DNA from: Neorhizobium tomejilense
GTDB taxonomy: Bacteria; Pseudomonadota; Alphaproteobacteria; Rhizobiales; Rhizobiaceae
Direction of reading: 5' to 3'
Length of the DNA stretch: 64,000 bases
NCBI GenBank assembly: GCA_002968845.1
Contig: PVBG01000013.1
Coordinates: 1 to 64,000 of the forward strand
Made by a program: the position numbers and the translations under genes. The notes below the pieces were generated by a model. That model saw nothing but the letters and a program-made list of their open reading frames with translations. It searched no databases and was not told the origin of the DNA. Shown one piece after another: positions 26,411-35,432 of this stretch. Position 1 is the first letter of the stretch. Each line of letters begins with the position of its first letter.

Positions 26411-28201
26411 GTGGCAGATCAAACATTCGACAGCAATATCGCCCGAATGGAGAAGGCTGGGACACGCCGCGCGCCGCGGAAGTTCTGGTCGCGTCCCTTC
26501 ACGCTCATTCGGCGGGTGTTCGGCCACGCGGTCTTTTCGAGCCTCACCCGCCGCATCCTGTTCTTCAATATCGCCGCGACGGTGGTGCTGGTCGCCGGCA
26601 TTCTCTACCTCAACCAGTTCCGCGAGGGGCTGATCGACGCCCGCGTCGAGAGCCTGCTGACCCAGGGCGAGATCATCGCCGGCGCGATTTCCGCCTCAGC
26701 CTCGGTCGATACCAACTCGATCACCATCGACCCCCAGAAACTCCTCGAACTGCAGGCCGGCCAGAGCATTACGCCGGTGCCGAACGACGAGGACCTCGAT
26801 TTTCCGATCGATCCCGAGCGCGTCGCGCCGGTTCTGAGGCGGCTGATCTCGCCGACCCGCACCCGCGCCCGGATTTTCGATGCCGACGCAAACCTGCTGC
26901 TCGATTCCCGCCATCTCTATTCGCGCGGACAGGTGCTGCGTTTCGACCTGCCGCCGGTGGAAAACGAAGCGCAGACCTGGAGCGAATGGTTTGCAGGCCT
27001 CATCAACCGCCTGCTGCAGCCGGGCAACCTGCCAGTCTACAAGGAAGCGCCGGGCGGCGACGGTTCGATCTATCCGGAGGTGATGAACGCGCTGACCGGC
27101 GTTCGGGGGGCGCTGGTGCGCGTCACTGACCGCGGCGAGCTGATCGTTTCCGTCGCCGTGCCGGTCCAGCGCTTCCGCGCCGTGCTCGGCGTGCTTCTTC
27201 TGTCGACCCAGGCCGGCGACATCGACAAGATCGTGCATGCGGAACGGCTGGCGATCATGCGCGTCTTCGGCGTCGCGACGCTGGTCAACATCCTCTTGTC
27301 GCTGCTGCTGTCGTCGACCATCGCCAATCCGCTCCGGCGGCTGGCGGCAGCCGCAATCCGCGTGCGGCGCGGCGCCAAGCAGCGCGAGGAAATCCCCGAC
27401 TTCTCCTATCGCCAGGACGAAATCGGCAACCTTTCGATCGCGCTTCGCGAAATGACCAACGCGCTCTACGACCGCATCGATGCCATCGAGAGTTTCGCGG
27501 CCGATGTCAGCCACGAGCTCAAGAACCCGCTGACTTCGCTTCGCAGCGCCGTCGAGACCCTGCCGCTGGCGAAGTCGGAGGAGTCGAAGCAGCGCCTGAC
27601 GGAAATCATCTTCCATGATGTGCGCCGCCTCGACCGCCTGATCAGCGACATTTCCGATGCTTCGCGGCTGGACGCCGAGCTTGCCCGCTCGGATTCGACG
27701 CCCGTCGACATGGAAAACCTGCTCGGCAATCTCGTCGATATTTCGAGGCAGATCCGCAGCGGCCGCAAGCCGGTGGAGATCAGTCTCACCGTGGACAACA
27801 AGGCCGGCAACCGGTCGGCCTTCCTGGTCAACGGCCATGATCTTCGCCTCGGGCAGATCATCACCAACCTCATCGAGAACGCCCGATCCTTCGTGCCTGA
27901 GAAGGGCGGCCGCATCACCATCCGGCTCTCCCACACCAGGGACCGCGTGATCGTGACGGTGGAGGACAACGGTCCCGGCATCCAGGCGGAGGATATCGAC
28001 CGCATCTTCGAACGCTTTTATACGGACCGGCCCGACGGCGAGAGCTTCGGCCAGAATTCCGGCCTCGGCCTGTCTATCAGCCGGCAGATCGCCGAGGCCC
28101 ATGGCGGCTCGCTGAAGGCGGAAAACGTGCACGACGCCAAGACGGATGCTGTGACCGGGGCGCGCTTCACGCTGTCGCTGCCGGGCGGCGAAGACCAATG
28201 A
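26411..28201 (+). CDS. chvG: sensor histidine kinase ChvG (ExoS)
   Basis: A 596-residue membrane kinase for ChvI. One transmembrane helix lies near 45-70 and another near 280-305. They enclose a periplasmic sensor domain where ExoR binds in related species. A HAMP domain follows. The H-box is FAADVSHELKNPLTSLRS with His368. The ATPase domain has NLIENARSF, VEDNGPGIQAED and NSGLGLSISRQIAEAHGG. The start is GTG with GGAAGGA about seven bases upstream. The stop overlaps the hprK start by ATGA, tying the kinase to the PTS genes downstream. Confidence 0.96.
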   Translation: MADQTFDSNIARMEKAGTRRAPRKFWSRPFTLIRRVFGHAVFSSLTRRILFFNIAATVVLVAGILYLNQFREGLIDARVESLLTQGEIIAGAISASASVDTNSITIDPQKLLELQAGQSITPVPNDEDLDFPIDPERVAPVLRRLISPTRTRARIFDADANLLLDSRHLYSRGQVLRFDLPPVENEAQTWSEWFAGLINRLLQPGNLPVYKEAPGGDGSIYPEVMNALTGVRGALVRVTDRGELIVSVAVPVQRFRAVLGVLLLSTQAGDIDKIVHAERLAIMRVFGVATLVNILLSLLLSSTIANPLRRLAAAAIRVRRGAKQREEIPDFSYRQDEIGNLSIALREMTNALYDRIDAIESFAADVSHELKNPLTSLRSAVETLPLAKSEESKQRLTEIIFHDVRRLDRLISDISDASRLDAELARSDSTPVDMENLLGNLVDISRQIRSGRKPVEISLTVDNKAGNRSAFLVNGHDLRLGQIITNLIENARSFVPEKGGRITIRLSHTRDRVIVTVEDNGPGIQAEDIDRIFERFYTDRPDGESFGQNSGLGLSISRQIAEAHGGSLKAENVHDAKTDAVTGARFTLSLPGGEDQ

Positions 28202-28662
28202 GCACGACGCCGGTCAATATCCATGCGACCGCGATCGTCATCGGCACCAAGGGCCTCCTCTTCACCGGCCCGTCCGGCAGCGGCAAATCCATGCTCGCCT
28301 TCACCTGTATTGCTGCGGCCCGGCGCCAGGGCACTTTTGCGGCCCTGCTGGCCGACGATCAGGTGCTCGTCTCACGCCACGGCGATCATCTGCTCGCCAC
28401 CCGGCCGGAACCGATCGCCGGCCTCATCGAACTGCGCGGCAGCGGCATCGCCCATGTCGAAAGCCTCTCCGCGGCGGCGCTGGACCTTGCGGTCGAGATC
28501 ATCTCCCTGCCCGAGGACGAAAGGCTTCCGCCGGAAAACGAACGCTTCCGGATCCCCGGTCTCGGCGACCTTCCGCTTGTCCGGATATGGCGCGGCGCAG
28601 CGGACCCTTTGGCGGTTCTGACGGCGTTCGCGTCCGATTTTCACGCCGAGATGCCGTTTTGA
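28198..28662 (+). CDS. hprK: HPr kinase/phosphorylase, short alphaproteobacterial form
   Basis: Phosphorylates HPr on its regulatory serine in response to ATP or metabolite levels. At 154 residues it contains only the catalytic half: P-loop GPSGSGKS at 24-31, LADDQVLVSR, and the GLIELRGSGIAHVE signature. The roughly 130-residue N-terminal domain of firmicute HprK is absent, which is normal in alphaproteobacteria. It starts on the chvG stop and precedes the EIIA and HPr genes. Confidence 0.93.
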   Translation: MSTTPVNIHATAIVIGTKGLLFTGPSGSGKSMLAFTCIAAARRQGTFAALLADDQVLVSRHGDHLLATRPEPIAGLIELRGSGIAHVESLSAAALDLAVEIISLPEDERLPPENERFRIPGLGDLPLVRIWRGAADPLAVLTAFASDFHAEMPF

Positions 28663-28788
28663 TCATCCTGAAGCCTGATTTTTTAACTTGAACTTCGAGT
28701 CTACTTGGAGAAGATGGCATCCCACCGCTGGACCGCCTTATTGCAATGCGATATTGGCGCCGAGTTTCCATAGCAGGGGGCAGTTTTC

Positions 28789-29190
28789 ATGATCGGACTA
28801 GTGCTTGTCACCCATGGCAAGCTGGCTGAGGAATTTCGTCATGCGGTGGAGCATGTCGTCGGGCCTCAGAAATTCATCGAAACCGTATCGATCGGTCCCG
28901 AGGACGACATGGATCAGCGGCGGCAGGATATCGTCGATGCCGTCACCAATGCCGATGAAGGCCATGGCGTCATCATCCTGACGGACATGTTCGGCGGCAC
29001 GCCCTCCAATCTTTCCATTTCCGTCATGGAAAGCGGCAGGATCGAAGTCATTGCCGGCATGAATCTACCGATGCTGATCAAGCTTGCCGGCGTGCGCAGC
29101 GACAACAACATGGACAAGGCGCTCGCCGAAGCCTCCGAAGCCGGCCGCAAATACATCAATGTCGCAAGCCGCGTCCTCAGCGGCAAATGA
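28789..29190 (+). CDS. manX: PTS system mannose-type EIIA component
   Basis: A 133-residue cytoplasmic phosphocarrier of the EIIA-Man family. Phosphorylatable His9 sits in LVTHGKLAEEF, and TDMFGGTPSNL is the family signature. No EIIB, EIIC or EIID gene follows, so this is a regulatory rather than transport PTS. A phosphorelay with HPr is expected, and the enzyme I gene is not in this window. The gene follows hprK after 126 bp, with GGGGG about eight bases before the ATG. The symbol follows common rhizobial usage. Confidence 0.9.
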   Translation: MIGLVLVTHGKLAEEFRHAVEHVVGPQKFIETVSIGPEDDMDQRRQDIVDAVTNADEGHGVIILTDMFGGTPSNLSISVMESGRIEVIAGMNLPMLIKLAGVRSDNNMDKALAEASEAGRKYINVASRVLSGK

Positions 29191-29203
29191 GAACCCAGAC
29201 CGG

Positions 29204-29482
29204 ATGTCATCCCCCTCTTCCCGTGAATTCCTGATCGTCAACAAGCGTGGACTGCATGCGCGCGCCTCCGCCAAATTCGTGCAGATGGTGGAAACCTTCG
29301 ATGCGCGGATTACCGTTTCCAAAGACGGAACGACCGTCGGCGGTACGTCGATCATGGGCCTGATGATGCTCGCCGCCAGCACGGGATGCTCGATCGAGGT
29401 CTCAGCCGAAGGCCATCAGGCCGAGGAAGCGTTGAACGCGCTGGAACAGCTCGTCGCCAACAAGTTCGGCGAAGAAGCCTGA
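29204..29482 (+). CDS. ptsH: phosphocarrier protein HPr
   Basis: A 92-residue HPr. The active His18 is in NKRGLHARASAKFVQ and the regulatory Ser49 in GGTSIMGLMML, the target of HprK. The frame is open back into the EIIA gene, but the ATG at 29204 begins the family sequence. The ribosome-binding site is weak and the gap to the EIIA stop is only 13 bp, so coupled translation is likely. Presence of both phosphorylation sites supports a working HprK-HPr-EIIA regulatory branch. Confidence 0.94.
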   Translation: MSSPSSREFLIVNKRGLHARASAKFVQMVETFDARITVSKDGTTVGGTSIMGLMMLAASTGCSIEVSAEGHQAEEALNALEQLVANKFGEEA

Positions 29483-29516
29483 CGCGCCCGCGGCTTAACC
29501 TTTCACTGACATAAAC

Positions 29517-29536
29517 ATATAAAGACTTCTTTATAT
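29517..29536. promoter_or_regulatory. perfect palindrome upstream of ahcY, candidate SahR operator
   Basis: ATATAAAGACTTCTTTATAT has two perfect 9-bp arms around a CT centre, 122 bp before the ahcY start. SahR, an ArsR-type regulator responsive to S-adenosylhomocysteine, controls ahcY in several proteobacteria through AT-rich palindromes of this size. Assignment to SahR is inference from position and shape. Confidence 0.6.
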
Positions 29537-29658
29537 CCCGTTGCCAGCTTGCCGGAAGCCTGCTAAACCGCTGGCCAGTTTCCGCTTGGCCAAAGCGGGT
29601 CTTGCCACGTCCGGCGGTACCCCCACCGGAAAGGGCACCACCGAACATGGAGAGCTTT
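29537..29658 (+). other. ahcY leader with hairpin
   Basis: The 122 bp between the palindrome and the ahcY start is GC-rich. It includes a small hairpin, CCGCTT at 29582-29587 with AAGCGG at 29593-29598. GGAGAGC at 29648-29654 supplies the ribosome-binding site. I could not match it to a SAH, SAM-II or SAM/SAH riboswitch by eye. Confidence 0.4.
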
Positions 29659-31059
29659 ATGAGCACTGAGAAGGATTACGTCGTCGCGGATATCAATCTT
29701 GCCGCCTACGGCCGCAAGGAGCTCGACATCGCAGAGACCGAAATGCCGGGCCTGATGTCGTGCCGCGAAGAATTCGGCACCACCAAGCCGCTGAAGGGCG
29801 CCCGTATCTCCGGCTCGCTCCACATGACCATCCAGACGGCCGTTCTGATCGAGACACTTCAGCACCTCGGTGCAGAAATCCGCTGGGCGTCCTGCAACAT
29901 CTTCTCGACCCAGGACCATGCTGCTGCGGCGATCGCTGCCGCCGGCATCCCGGTCTTCGCCGTCAAGGGCGAGTCCCTGACGGAATACTGGGATTACACC
30001 GACAAGATCTTCCAGTGGGCCGATGGCGGCCTCTCCAACATGATCCTCGATGACGGCGGCGACGCCACCATGTACATCCTGCTCGGCGCCCGCGCCGAAG
30101 CCGGCGAAGACGTTCTTTCGAACCCGACCTCGGAAGAAGAAGAAATTCTCATCGCGCAGATCAAGAAGCGCCTCAAGGCATCGCCGGGCTGGTTCACCAA
30201 GCAGCGCGACGCGATCAAGGGCGTTACCGAAGAAACCACGACGGGCGTGCACCGGCTCTACGAACTGTCCAAGAAGGGCCTCCTGCCCTTCCCGGCGATC
30301 AACGTCAACGATTCGGTCACCAAGTCGAAGTTCGACAACAAATACGGCTGCAAGGAATCGCTGGTCGACGGCATCCGCCGCGGCACCGACGTGATGATGG
30401 CCGGCAAAGTTGCCGTCGTCTGCGGTTACGGCGACGTCGGCAAGGGTTCGGCCGCTTCGCTCGCCGGCGCCGGCGCCCGCGTCAAGGTCACCGAAGTCGA
30501 TCCGATCTGCGCCCTGCAGGCCGCCATGGATGGCTTTGAAGTCGTCGTCCTCGAAGACGTCGTCGACAGCGCCGACATCTTCATCACCACGACCGGCAAC
30601 AAGGACGTCATCCGCATCGACCACATGCGTGCGATGAAGGACATGGCGATCGTCGGCAATATCGGCCACTTCGACAACGAGATCCAGGTCGCGGCACTCA
30701 AGAACCTCAAGTGGACGAACGTCAAGCCGCAGGTCGACATGATCGAGTTCCCGAAGGGCAACCGCATCATCCTTCTGTCGGAAGGCCGCCTGCTCAACCT
30801 CGGCAACGCCACCGGCCATCCGTCCTTCGTGATGTCGGCATCGTTCACCAACCAGACGCTGGCCCAGATCGAACTCTTCACCAAGCAGGGCGAGTACAAG
30901 AACGACGTCTACATCCTGCCGAAGCACCTCGACGAGAAGGTCGCCCGCCTGCATCTCGCCAAGCTCGGCGTGAAGCTGACGGAACTCTCCGACGAGCAGG
31001 CAGCCTATATCGGCGTCTCGCAGACGGGCCCGTTCAAGGCTGAACACTACCGGTACTAA
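29659..31059 (+). CDS. ahcY: adenosylhomocysteinase
   Basis: Hydrolyses S-adenosylhomocysteine to homocysteine and adenosine, clearing the inhibitor left by methyltransferases. It has 466 residues, as in rhizobial relatives. Landmarks are GSLHMTIQTAVLIETL, SCNIFSTQDHAAAA, the NAD Rossmann loop VVCGYGDVGKGSAASLAGAG, and the C-terminal KAEHYRY. Two ATGs are four codons apart. The second (29659), six bases after GGAG, begins the conserved MSTEKDYVVADI. It is monocistronic by appearance, with a palindromic operator upstream and a strong terminator after. Confidence 0.97.
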   Translation: MSTEKDYVVADINLAAYGRKELDIAETEMPGLMSCREEFGTTKPLKGARISGSLHMTIQTAVLIETLQHLGAEIRWASCNIFSTQDHAAAAIAAAGIPVFAVKGESLTEYWDYTDKIFQWADGGLSNMILDDGGDATMYILLGARAEAGEDVLSNPTSEEEEILIAQIKKRLKASPGWFTKQRDAIKGVTEETTTGVHRLYELSKKGLLPFPAINVNDSVTKSKFDNKYGCKESLVDGIRRGTDVMMAGKVAVVCGYGDVGKGSAASLAGAGARVKVTEVDPICALQAAMDGFEVVVLEDVVDSADIFITTTGNKDVIRIDHMRAMKDMAIVGNIGHFDNEIQVAALKNLKWTNVKPQVDMIEFPKGNRIILLSEGRLLNLGNATGHPSFVMSASFTNQTLAQIELFTKQGEYKNDVYILPKHLDEKVARLHLAKLGVKLTELSDEQAAYIGVSQTGPFKAEHYRY

Positions 31060-31091
31060 TCAATAGCCGGTCAATCCACAAGATATGGTAG

Positions 31092-31125
31092 CCGCGGCCT
31101 TGACAAAGGTCGCGGTTTCTTTTTT
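31092..31125 (+). terminator. intrinsic terminator of ahcY
   Basis: CCGCGGCCTT (31092-31101), loop GACA, AAGGTCGCGG (31106-31115), with one G-U pair, then TTTCTTTTTT. Confidence 0.88.
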
Positions 31126-31332
31126 GGGCGCATCCCTTCCCGGCGATTCCCTAAGCAAGTATTGTTCTAGAACTTGATTCGCGCCTTCCCTGGAGCGTGA
31201 TGCCGAAAGCCACCAGCGGTTTTCGGCCATCGTCACGTTCCCACCATGTGATTGGGAGCCGTCCGGCTACGGGCAAGGCGCGGAGTGGTATGTCTTGTCG
31301 ATGAGCGGCAATTGGACGGAGACAGACCGGAT
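31126..31332 (+). other. intergenic region before divL
   Basis: 207 bp after the ahcY terminator must carry the divL promoter. I see no convincing consensus. GGAG at 31318-31321 is the likely ribosome-binding region. A longer in-frame start (TTG at 31252) exists but the added residues are not family-like. Confidence 0.4.
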
Positions 31333-33912
31333 ATGTCGGTAAAAAAAATGAGCTCGTCAGAACGGGCCGATCCCCTTTGCGGCGGAGCGGACGCTCCGGC
31401 TTTGCGTTTCGTTTCGGGGACACCGGACGATAATGCGACCGTTGGAAGACTTCGCCGCTTGGCGCTATTCGGCAGCGCTTTCCTTTCGGGCACCGCCCTT
31501 TCAGGGCTCGCGACCGCAGCGCTTGCGCAGCAGTCAGGCGATTCAGCCGTCCGCCTGTTTTCCTCGACGGAAGTCATCGTTTCATCGCTGGTGATGGGCG
31601 CGCTTGGTGCCGCCCTGTTTTCCGCCATCTGGCTGGTGCGTCAGCGCGGCAACATGGAAGCCGAAACCCAGGAAATGCGCAGCGCCCTTTCCGATGCGCA
31701 GCAGCGGATTTCCAAGTTCGAAGCCCTGATCGCCGACAAGAACCGCCGGATCGTCGTGTGGGAAAGCGGTTCCTCGAAGCCTGAATTCCTCGGCCAGCTG
31801 CCGGTGGAAACCGGCGCACCGCAGCAGGACCGCGAATTTCTCGCCTTCGGCCGCTGGATGCGCGGCAGTTCGGCCAGCGAACTGGAAAAATCCGTCGAAC
31901 TGCTGCGGGTCGAAGCCCGCTCCTTCGACATGGTCGTCGAGACCAACCGCGACGAGATTCTGGAAGTGCAGGGCCGCGTTTCAGGCGGCAAGGCCTTCGT
32001 CCGCTTCATCGCACTCAACAACCTGCGCGCCGAACTGGCCGAGCTCAAGATCGAGCGCGAGCGGCTGACGAACTCGATCATGATGTTCCATTCGCTGCTC
32101 GACGCCATCGAGCACCCGGTCTGGCGCCGCGATTCGCAGGGCAGGCTCACCTGGGTGAACCACGCCTATGGCGATGCCGTGGAGGCTCCGACGCCTGCGC
32201 AAGCCCTTGAGGACGGCCGCGAATTTCTGGGCTCGATCGCACGCGAAAAGATCAGGTCGGCGGCAACCTCCACCTCGCCTTTCCATGACCGGATATCCAC
32301 GGTCGTGCACGGAAACCGGACAATGTTCGACGTCGTCGACGTCGTCATACCCGGCGGTTCGGCAGGCTTGGCGGTCGACGTTTCCGAGGTGGAAGCCGTG
32401 CGCGAGGAACTGAAGCGGACGCTGAAGAGCCACGCCGAAACGCTCGACCATCTGGCAACGCCTGTCGCCATCTTCGACGGCGAGCGCCGGCTGCAGTTCT
32501 ACAACCAGGCTTTCGTGCAGCTCTGGGGGTTCACCCTGCCCTTCCTCGATTCCAGGCCGGACAATAGCGAGCTGCTCGATAAATTGCGCAGCGAAGGCAA
32601 GCTGCCGGAGCAGCTCAGCTGGCGGAGCTGGAAGGACGCGGCCTTGTCCGTCTATCAATCTCCCAACACCCAGACCGACCTCTGGCACCTGCCGAACGGC
32701 CAGACACTGCGCGTAATCGCCACCGCCCACCCGCAGGGCGGCGCCACCTGGGTGTTCGAGAACCTTACCGAACAGGTGGATCTCGAGACCCGTTACAACA
32801 CGCTGGTCCAGGTCCAGGGCGAAACGATCGACCATCTGTCCGAAGGCGTCGCCGTCTTCGGCCCGGACGGGCGCATCCGCCTGTCCAACCCCGCCTTCCG
32901 GGCGCTCTGGGGCATCACCGCCGAGGAATCCAAGCCGGGCACGCATATCAAGGCGATCGAGACCGCCTGCGCGCCGTCCTACGACAAGCAGGATGGCTGG
33001 CGCCGCTTCGGCCAGATGCTGACCAATTTCGACGACGAGCGCCCCTCGCTGCAGGGCACGTTCGAACTCTATTCCGGCCTGATCCTCGACTATGCCGTGA
33101 CGCCGCTGCCGAACGCCCAGACGATGCTCACCTTCGTCGACATGACGGCGAGCGCCAGGGCGGAACGGGCGCTCAAGGAAAAGAACGAGGCGCTGCAGAA
33201 GGCCGACGAGCTCAAAAACGATTTCGTCCAGCACGTCTCCTACGAACTGCGTTCGCCGCTGACCAATATCATCGGTTTCACCGATCTCCTGAAGACGCCC
33301 GGCATCGGCCCGTTGAACGAGCGGCAGTCGGAATATATCGATCATATCTCGACGTCATCGTCGGTTCTCCTGACGATCGTCAACGACATCCTCGATCTGG
33401 CGACCGTCGATGCCGGGATCATGCAGCTCAACTATTCTGAAATGGCGATCGACGACCTGCTCGACGACGTGGCCATGCAGATCGCCGACCGGCTGCACGA
33501 AAACGGCGTGACGCTGGCGATCACCGCGCCGGCCGGTCTCGGCACCATCGTCGCCGACCAGCAGCGGCTGAAGCAGATCCTCATCAAGCTGCTGACCAAC
33601 GCCACCAACTTTGCGCCGGACGGCTCAGCCATCACGCTCAACTGCTGGCGCACCCATAGCGACGTGTTCTTCTCGGTGACCGACAAGGGCCCGGGGATTC
33701 CGGAAGATATCCTGAAAACAGTGTTCGACCGCTTCTCGGCCAATGCCAAGGGCGGCAAGCGCTCGGGCGCGGGCCTCGGCCTTTCGATCGTCGAAAGCTT
33801 CGTGACGCTGCATCACGGCGATGTCGCGATCGACAGCAAGCCCGGCCAGGGAACCACGGTTACGTGCCGCATTCCAAGCGGCACGACGGCGCGGTCCGTC
33901 GCCGCCGAATGA
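31333..33912 (+). CDS. divL: DivL-like PAS histidine pseudokinase
   Basis: An 859-residue membrane-bound cell-cycle regulator. Two hydrophobic segments lie near 35-60 and 72-95. Several PAS-like domains fill about 230-600 (LDAIEHPVWRRDSQGRLTWVN, LATPVAIFDGERRLQFYNQ, LSEGVAVFGPDGRIRLSN). The dimerisation domain reads FVQHVSYELRSPLTNIIGF. The phosphoacceptor His is replaced by Tyr637, the hallmark of Caulobacter DivL. The ATPase domain is intact in outline (TDKGPGIPED, GAGLGLSIVESF). DivL senses DivK and modulates CckA-CtrA signalling. The stop overlaps tsaE by ATGA. The exact start is uncertain. Confidence 0.88.
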   Translation: MSVKKMSSSERADPLCGGADAPALRFVSGTPDDNATVGRLRRLALFGSAFLSGTALSGLATAALAQQSGDSAVRLFSSTEVIVSSLVMGALGAALFSAIWLVRQRGNMEAETQEMRSALSDAQQRISKFEALIADKNRRIVVWESGSSKPEFLGQLPVETGAPQQDREFLAFGRWMRGSSASELEKSVELLRVEARSFDMVVETNRDEILEVQGRVSGGKAFVRFIALNNLRAELAELKIERERLTNSIMMFHSLLDAIEHPVWRRDSQGRLTWVNHAYGDAVEAPTPAQALEDGREFLGSIAREKIRSAATSTSPFHDRISTVVHGNRTMFDVVDVVIPGGSAGLAVDVSEVEAVREELKRTLKSHAETLDHLATPVAIFDGERRLQFYNQAFVQLWGFTLPFLDSRPDNSELLDKLRSEGKLPEQLSWRSWKDAALSVYQSPNTQTDLWHLPNGQTLRVIATAHPQGGATWVFENLTEQVDLETRYNTLVQVQGETIDHLSEGVAVFGPDGRIRLSNPAFRALWGITAEESKPGTHIKAIETACAPSYDKQDGWRRFGQMLTNFDDERPSLQGTFELYSGLILDYAVTPLPNAQTMLTFVDMTASARAERALKEKNEALQKADELKNDFVQHVSYELRSPLTNIIGFTDLLKTPGIGPLNERQSEYIDHISTSSSVLLTIVNDILDLATVDAGIMQLNYSEMAIDDLLDDVAMQIADRLHENGVTLAITAPAGLGTIVADQQRLKQILIKLLTNATNFAPDGSAITLNCWRTHSDVFFSVTDKGPGIPEDILKTVFDRFSANAKGGKRSGAGLGLSIVESFVTLHHGDVAIDSKPGQGTTVTCRIPSGTTARSVAAE

Positions 33913-35420
33913 GTGGTGAGACGGCCCTTACCCTGACGCTTGCCGACGAGGCCGAAACGATCCGCCTCGGCGAAGACCTGGCGCTGGCGCTGAAGAAAGG
34001 CAACTGGATCGCCCTTTCCGGCGATCTCGGCGCCGGCAAATCGACCTTCGCCCGGGCTTTTTTGCGCGCGCTTGGCGATGAAGACGAGCTCGAAGTGCCG
34101 AGCCCGACCTTCACCCTGGTGCAGAGCTACGAGCTGCGTATTCCGGTGGCGCATTTCGATCTCTATCGGCTTGGTGATTCTTCCGAGTTGGACGAACTTG
34201 GTTTCGACGAGGCGCTTTCCAACGGCATCTGCCTGGTGGAATGGCCCGAGGTTGCCGACGACCTGCTGCCGCAGGCCCGCATCCAGCTCAGGCTCGAACA
34301 GAGCGGCAGCGGCCGGACGGCGACGATCACGGCCCCCGACGCGCAGATGCAGCGTATCCGCCGTGTGCTGGCGATCCGAGAATTTCTCGACACCCATGGT
34401 TACCCCGGCGCCCGGCGGCGTTTCCTCACCGGCGACGCTTCGACGCGCGCCTATGAGAGTGTGACGATCGCAAACGGCGAAACGCTGATCCTGATGGACT
34501 GGCCGCGCCCGGCGGAAGGGCCGCCGGTTCTTGACGGCAAACCCTATCCCAAGGTCGCGCATCTGGCCGAGGACCCCTATCCCTTCGTTGCGATCGACGA
34601 ATACCTGCGCGAACTGGGCCTGGCGGCGCCGGAAGTGCTGCATGTGGATTACGACCAGGGCATCCTGCTGATCGAAAATCTCGGCGTAGAAGGTGCCGTC
34701 GACGAAGACGGCAACCCCATCGAAGAACGCTACCGCGAAAGCGTCGTGTGCCTCGCCTTCCTGCACAGCCACGAGATGCGCCAGGACCTGCCGGTCGGGG
34801 ACGGCCATATCCACCACATTCCCGACTTCGATCCGACCGCGATGAAGATGGAAGCCCGGCTTCTGATCGATTGGCACCTACCCTGGAAGCGCGGCACAGC
34901 GGCGACCGACGAGGAACGCCGGGAATATCTGGCGATCTGGGACAATCTCATCCGCGAACTCGACGGTGTCGAGAAGAACCTGCTGCTGCGCGATTTCCAT
35001 TCGCCCAATATCATCTGGCGGCCGCATGAATCGGGCGTGCGACGCGTCGGCCTGATCGACTTCCAGGATGCGATGATCGGCCCGACCGCCTATGATCTCG
35101 CCTCTGTCGTTCAAGACGCACGGGTGGACATTCCGAAGGCGCTTGCCGATCAGCTGATGCTGGATTACGTGACGCTTCGCCGCGCACTCGGAGCCTTCGA
35201 CGAGCCGACGTTCCTGAAGGCCTGGGCGATCATGGCGGCGCAGCGCAACTGCAAACTCGCCGGCCTTTGGGTGAGGCTCTTGCAGCGGGATGGCAAGCCG
35301 GGCTATCTGAAGCACATGCCGCGGACGCTACGCCATCTCGCGACGGCGCTGAAGCATGATGTGCTCACCCCCTTGCGCGATTGGTGTCGCCGGGCTGGAA
35401 TAGAACTGCCCGAATCATAA
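33909..35420 (+). CDS. tsaE: TsaE ATPase fused to AmgK-type sugar kinase
   Basis: A 503-residue two-domain protein. Residues 1-155 are TsaE, the ATPase of the tRNA t6A37 complex, with P-loop GDLGAGKST (38-46), VPSPTFTLVQSY and HFDLYRL. Residues about 165-500 are an aminoglycoside-phosphotransferase-like kinase with FLTGDASTRAYESV, catalytic LLLRDFHSPNIIW and LIDFQDAMIGPTAYDL. The neighbour is a MurU-type uridylyltransferase, which makes the second half most likely AmgK, the anomeric MurNAc/GlcNAc kinase of peptidoglycan recycling. No frameshift or stop separates the halves. It is coupled to divL by ATGA and followed by murU after 12 bp. Confidence 0.9.
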   Translation: MSGETALTLTLADEAETIRLGEDLALALKKGNWIALSGDLGAGKSTFARAFLRALGDEDELEVPSPTFTLVQSYELRIPVAHFDLYRLGDSSELDELGFDEALSNGICLVEWPEVADDLLPQARIQLRLEQSGSGRTATITAPDAQMQRIRRVLAIREFLDTHGYPGARRRFLTGDASTRAYESVTIANGETLILMDWPRPAEGPPVLDGKPYPKVAHLAEDPYPFVAIDEYLRELGLAAPEVLHVDYDQGILLIENLGVEGAVDEDGNPIEERYRESVVCLAFLHSHEMRQDLPVGDGHIHHIPDFDPTAMKMEARLLIDWHLPWKRGTAATDEERREYLAIWDNLIRELDGVEKNLLLRDFHSPNIIWRPHESGVRRVGLIDFQDAMIGPTAYDLASVVQDARVDIPKALADQLMLDYVTLRRALGAFDEPTFLKAWAIMAAQRNCKLAGLWVRLLQRDGKPGYLKHMPRTLRHLATALKHDVLTPLRDWCRRAGIELPES

Positions 35421-35432
35421 TTACGGTTGCCG

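Noticed and set aside
29537..29658. SAH or SAM-II riboswitch before ahcY
   Set aside because: I could not align the conserved core of any known class. Only a short hairpin is visible, so it is recorded as a leader, not a riboswitch.
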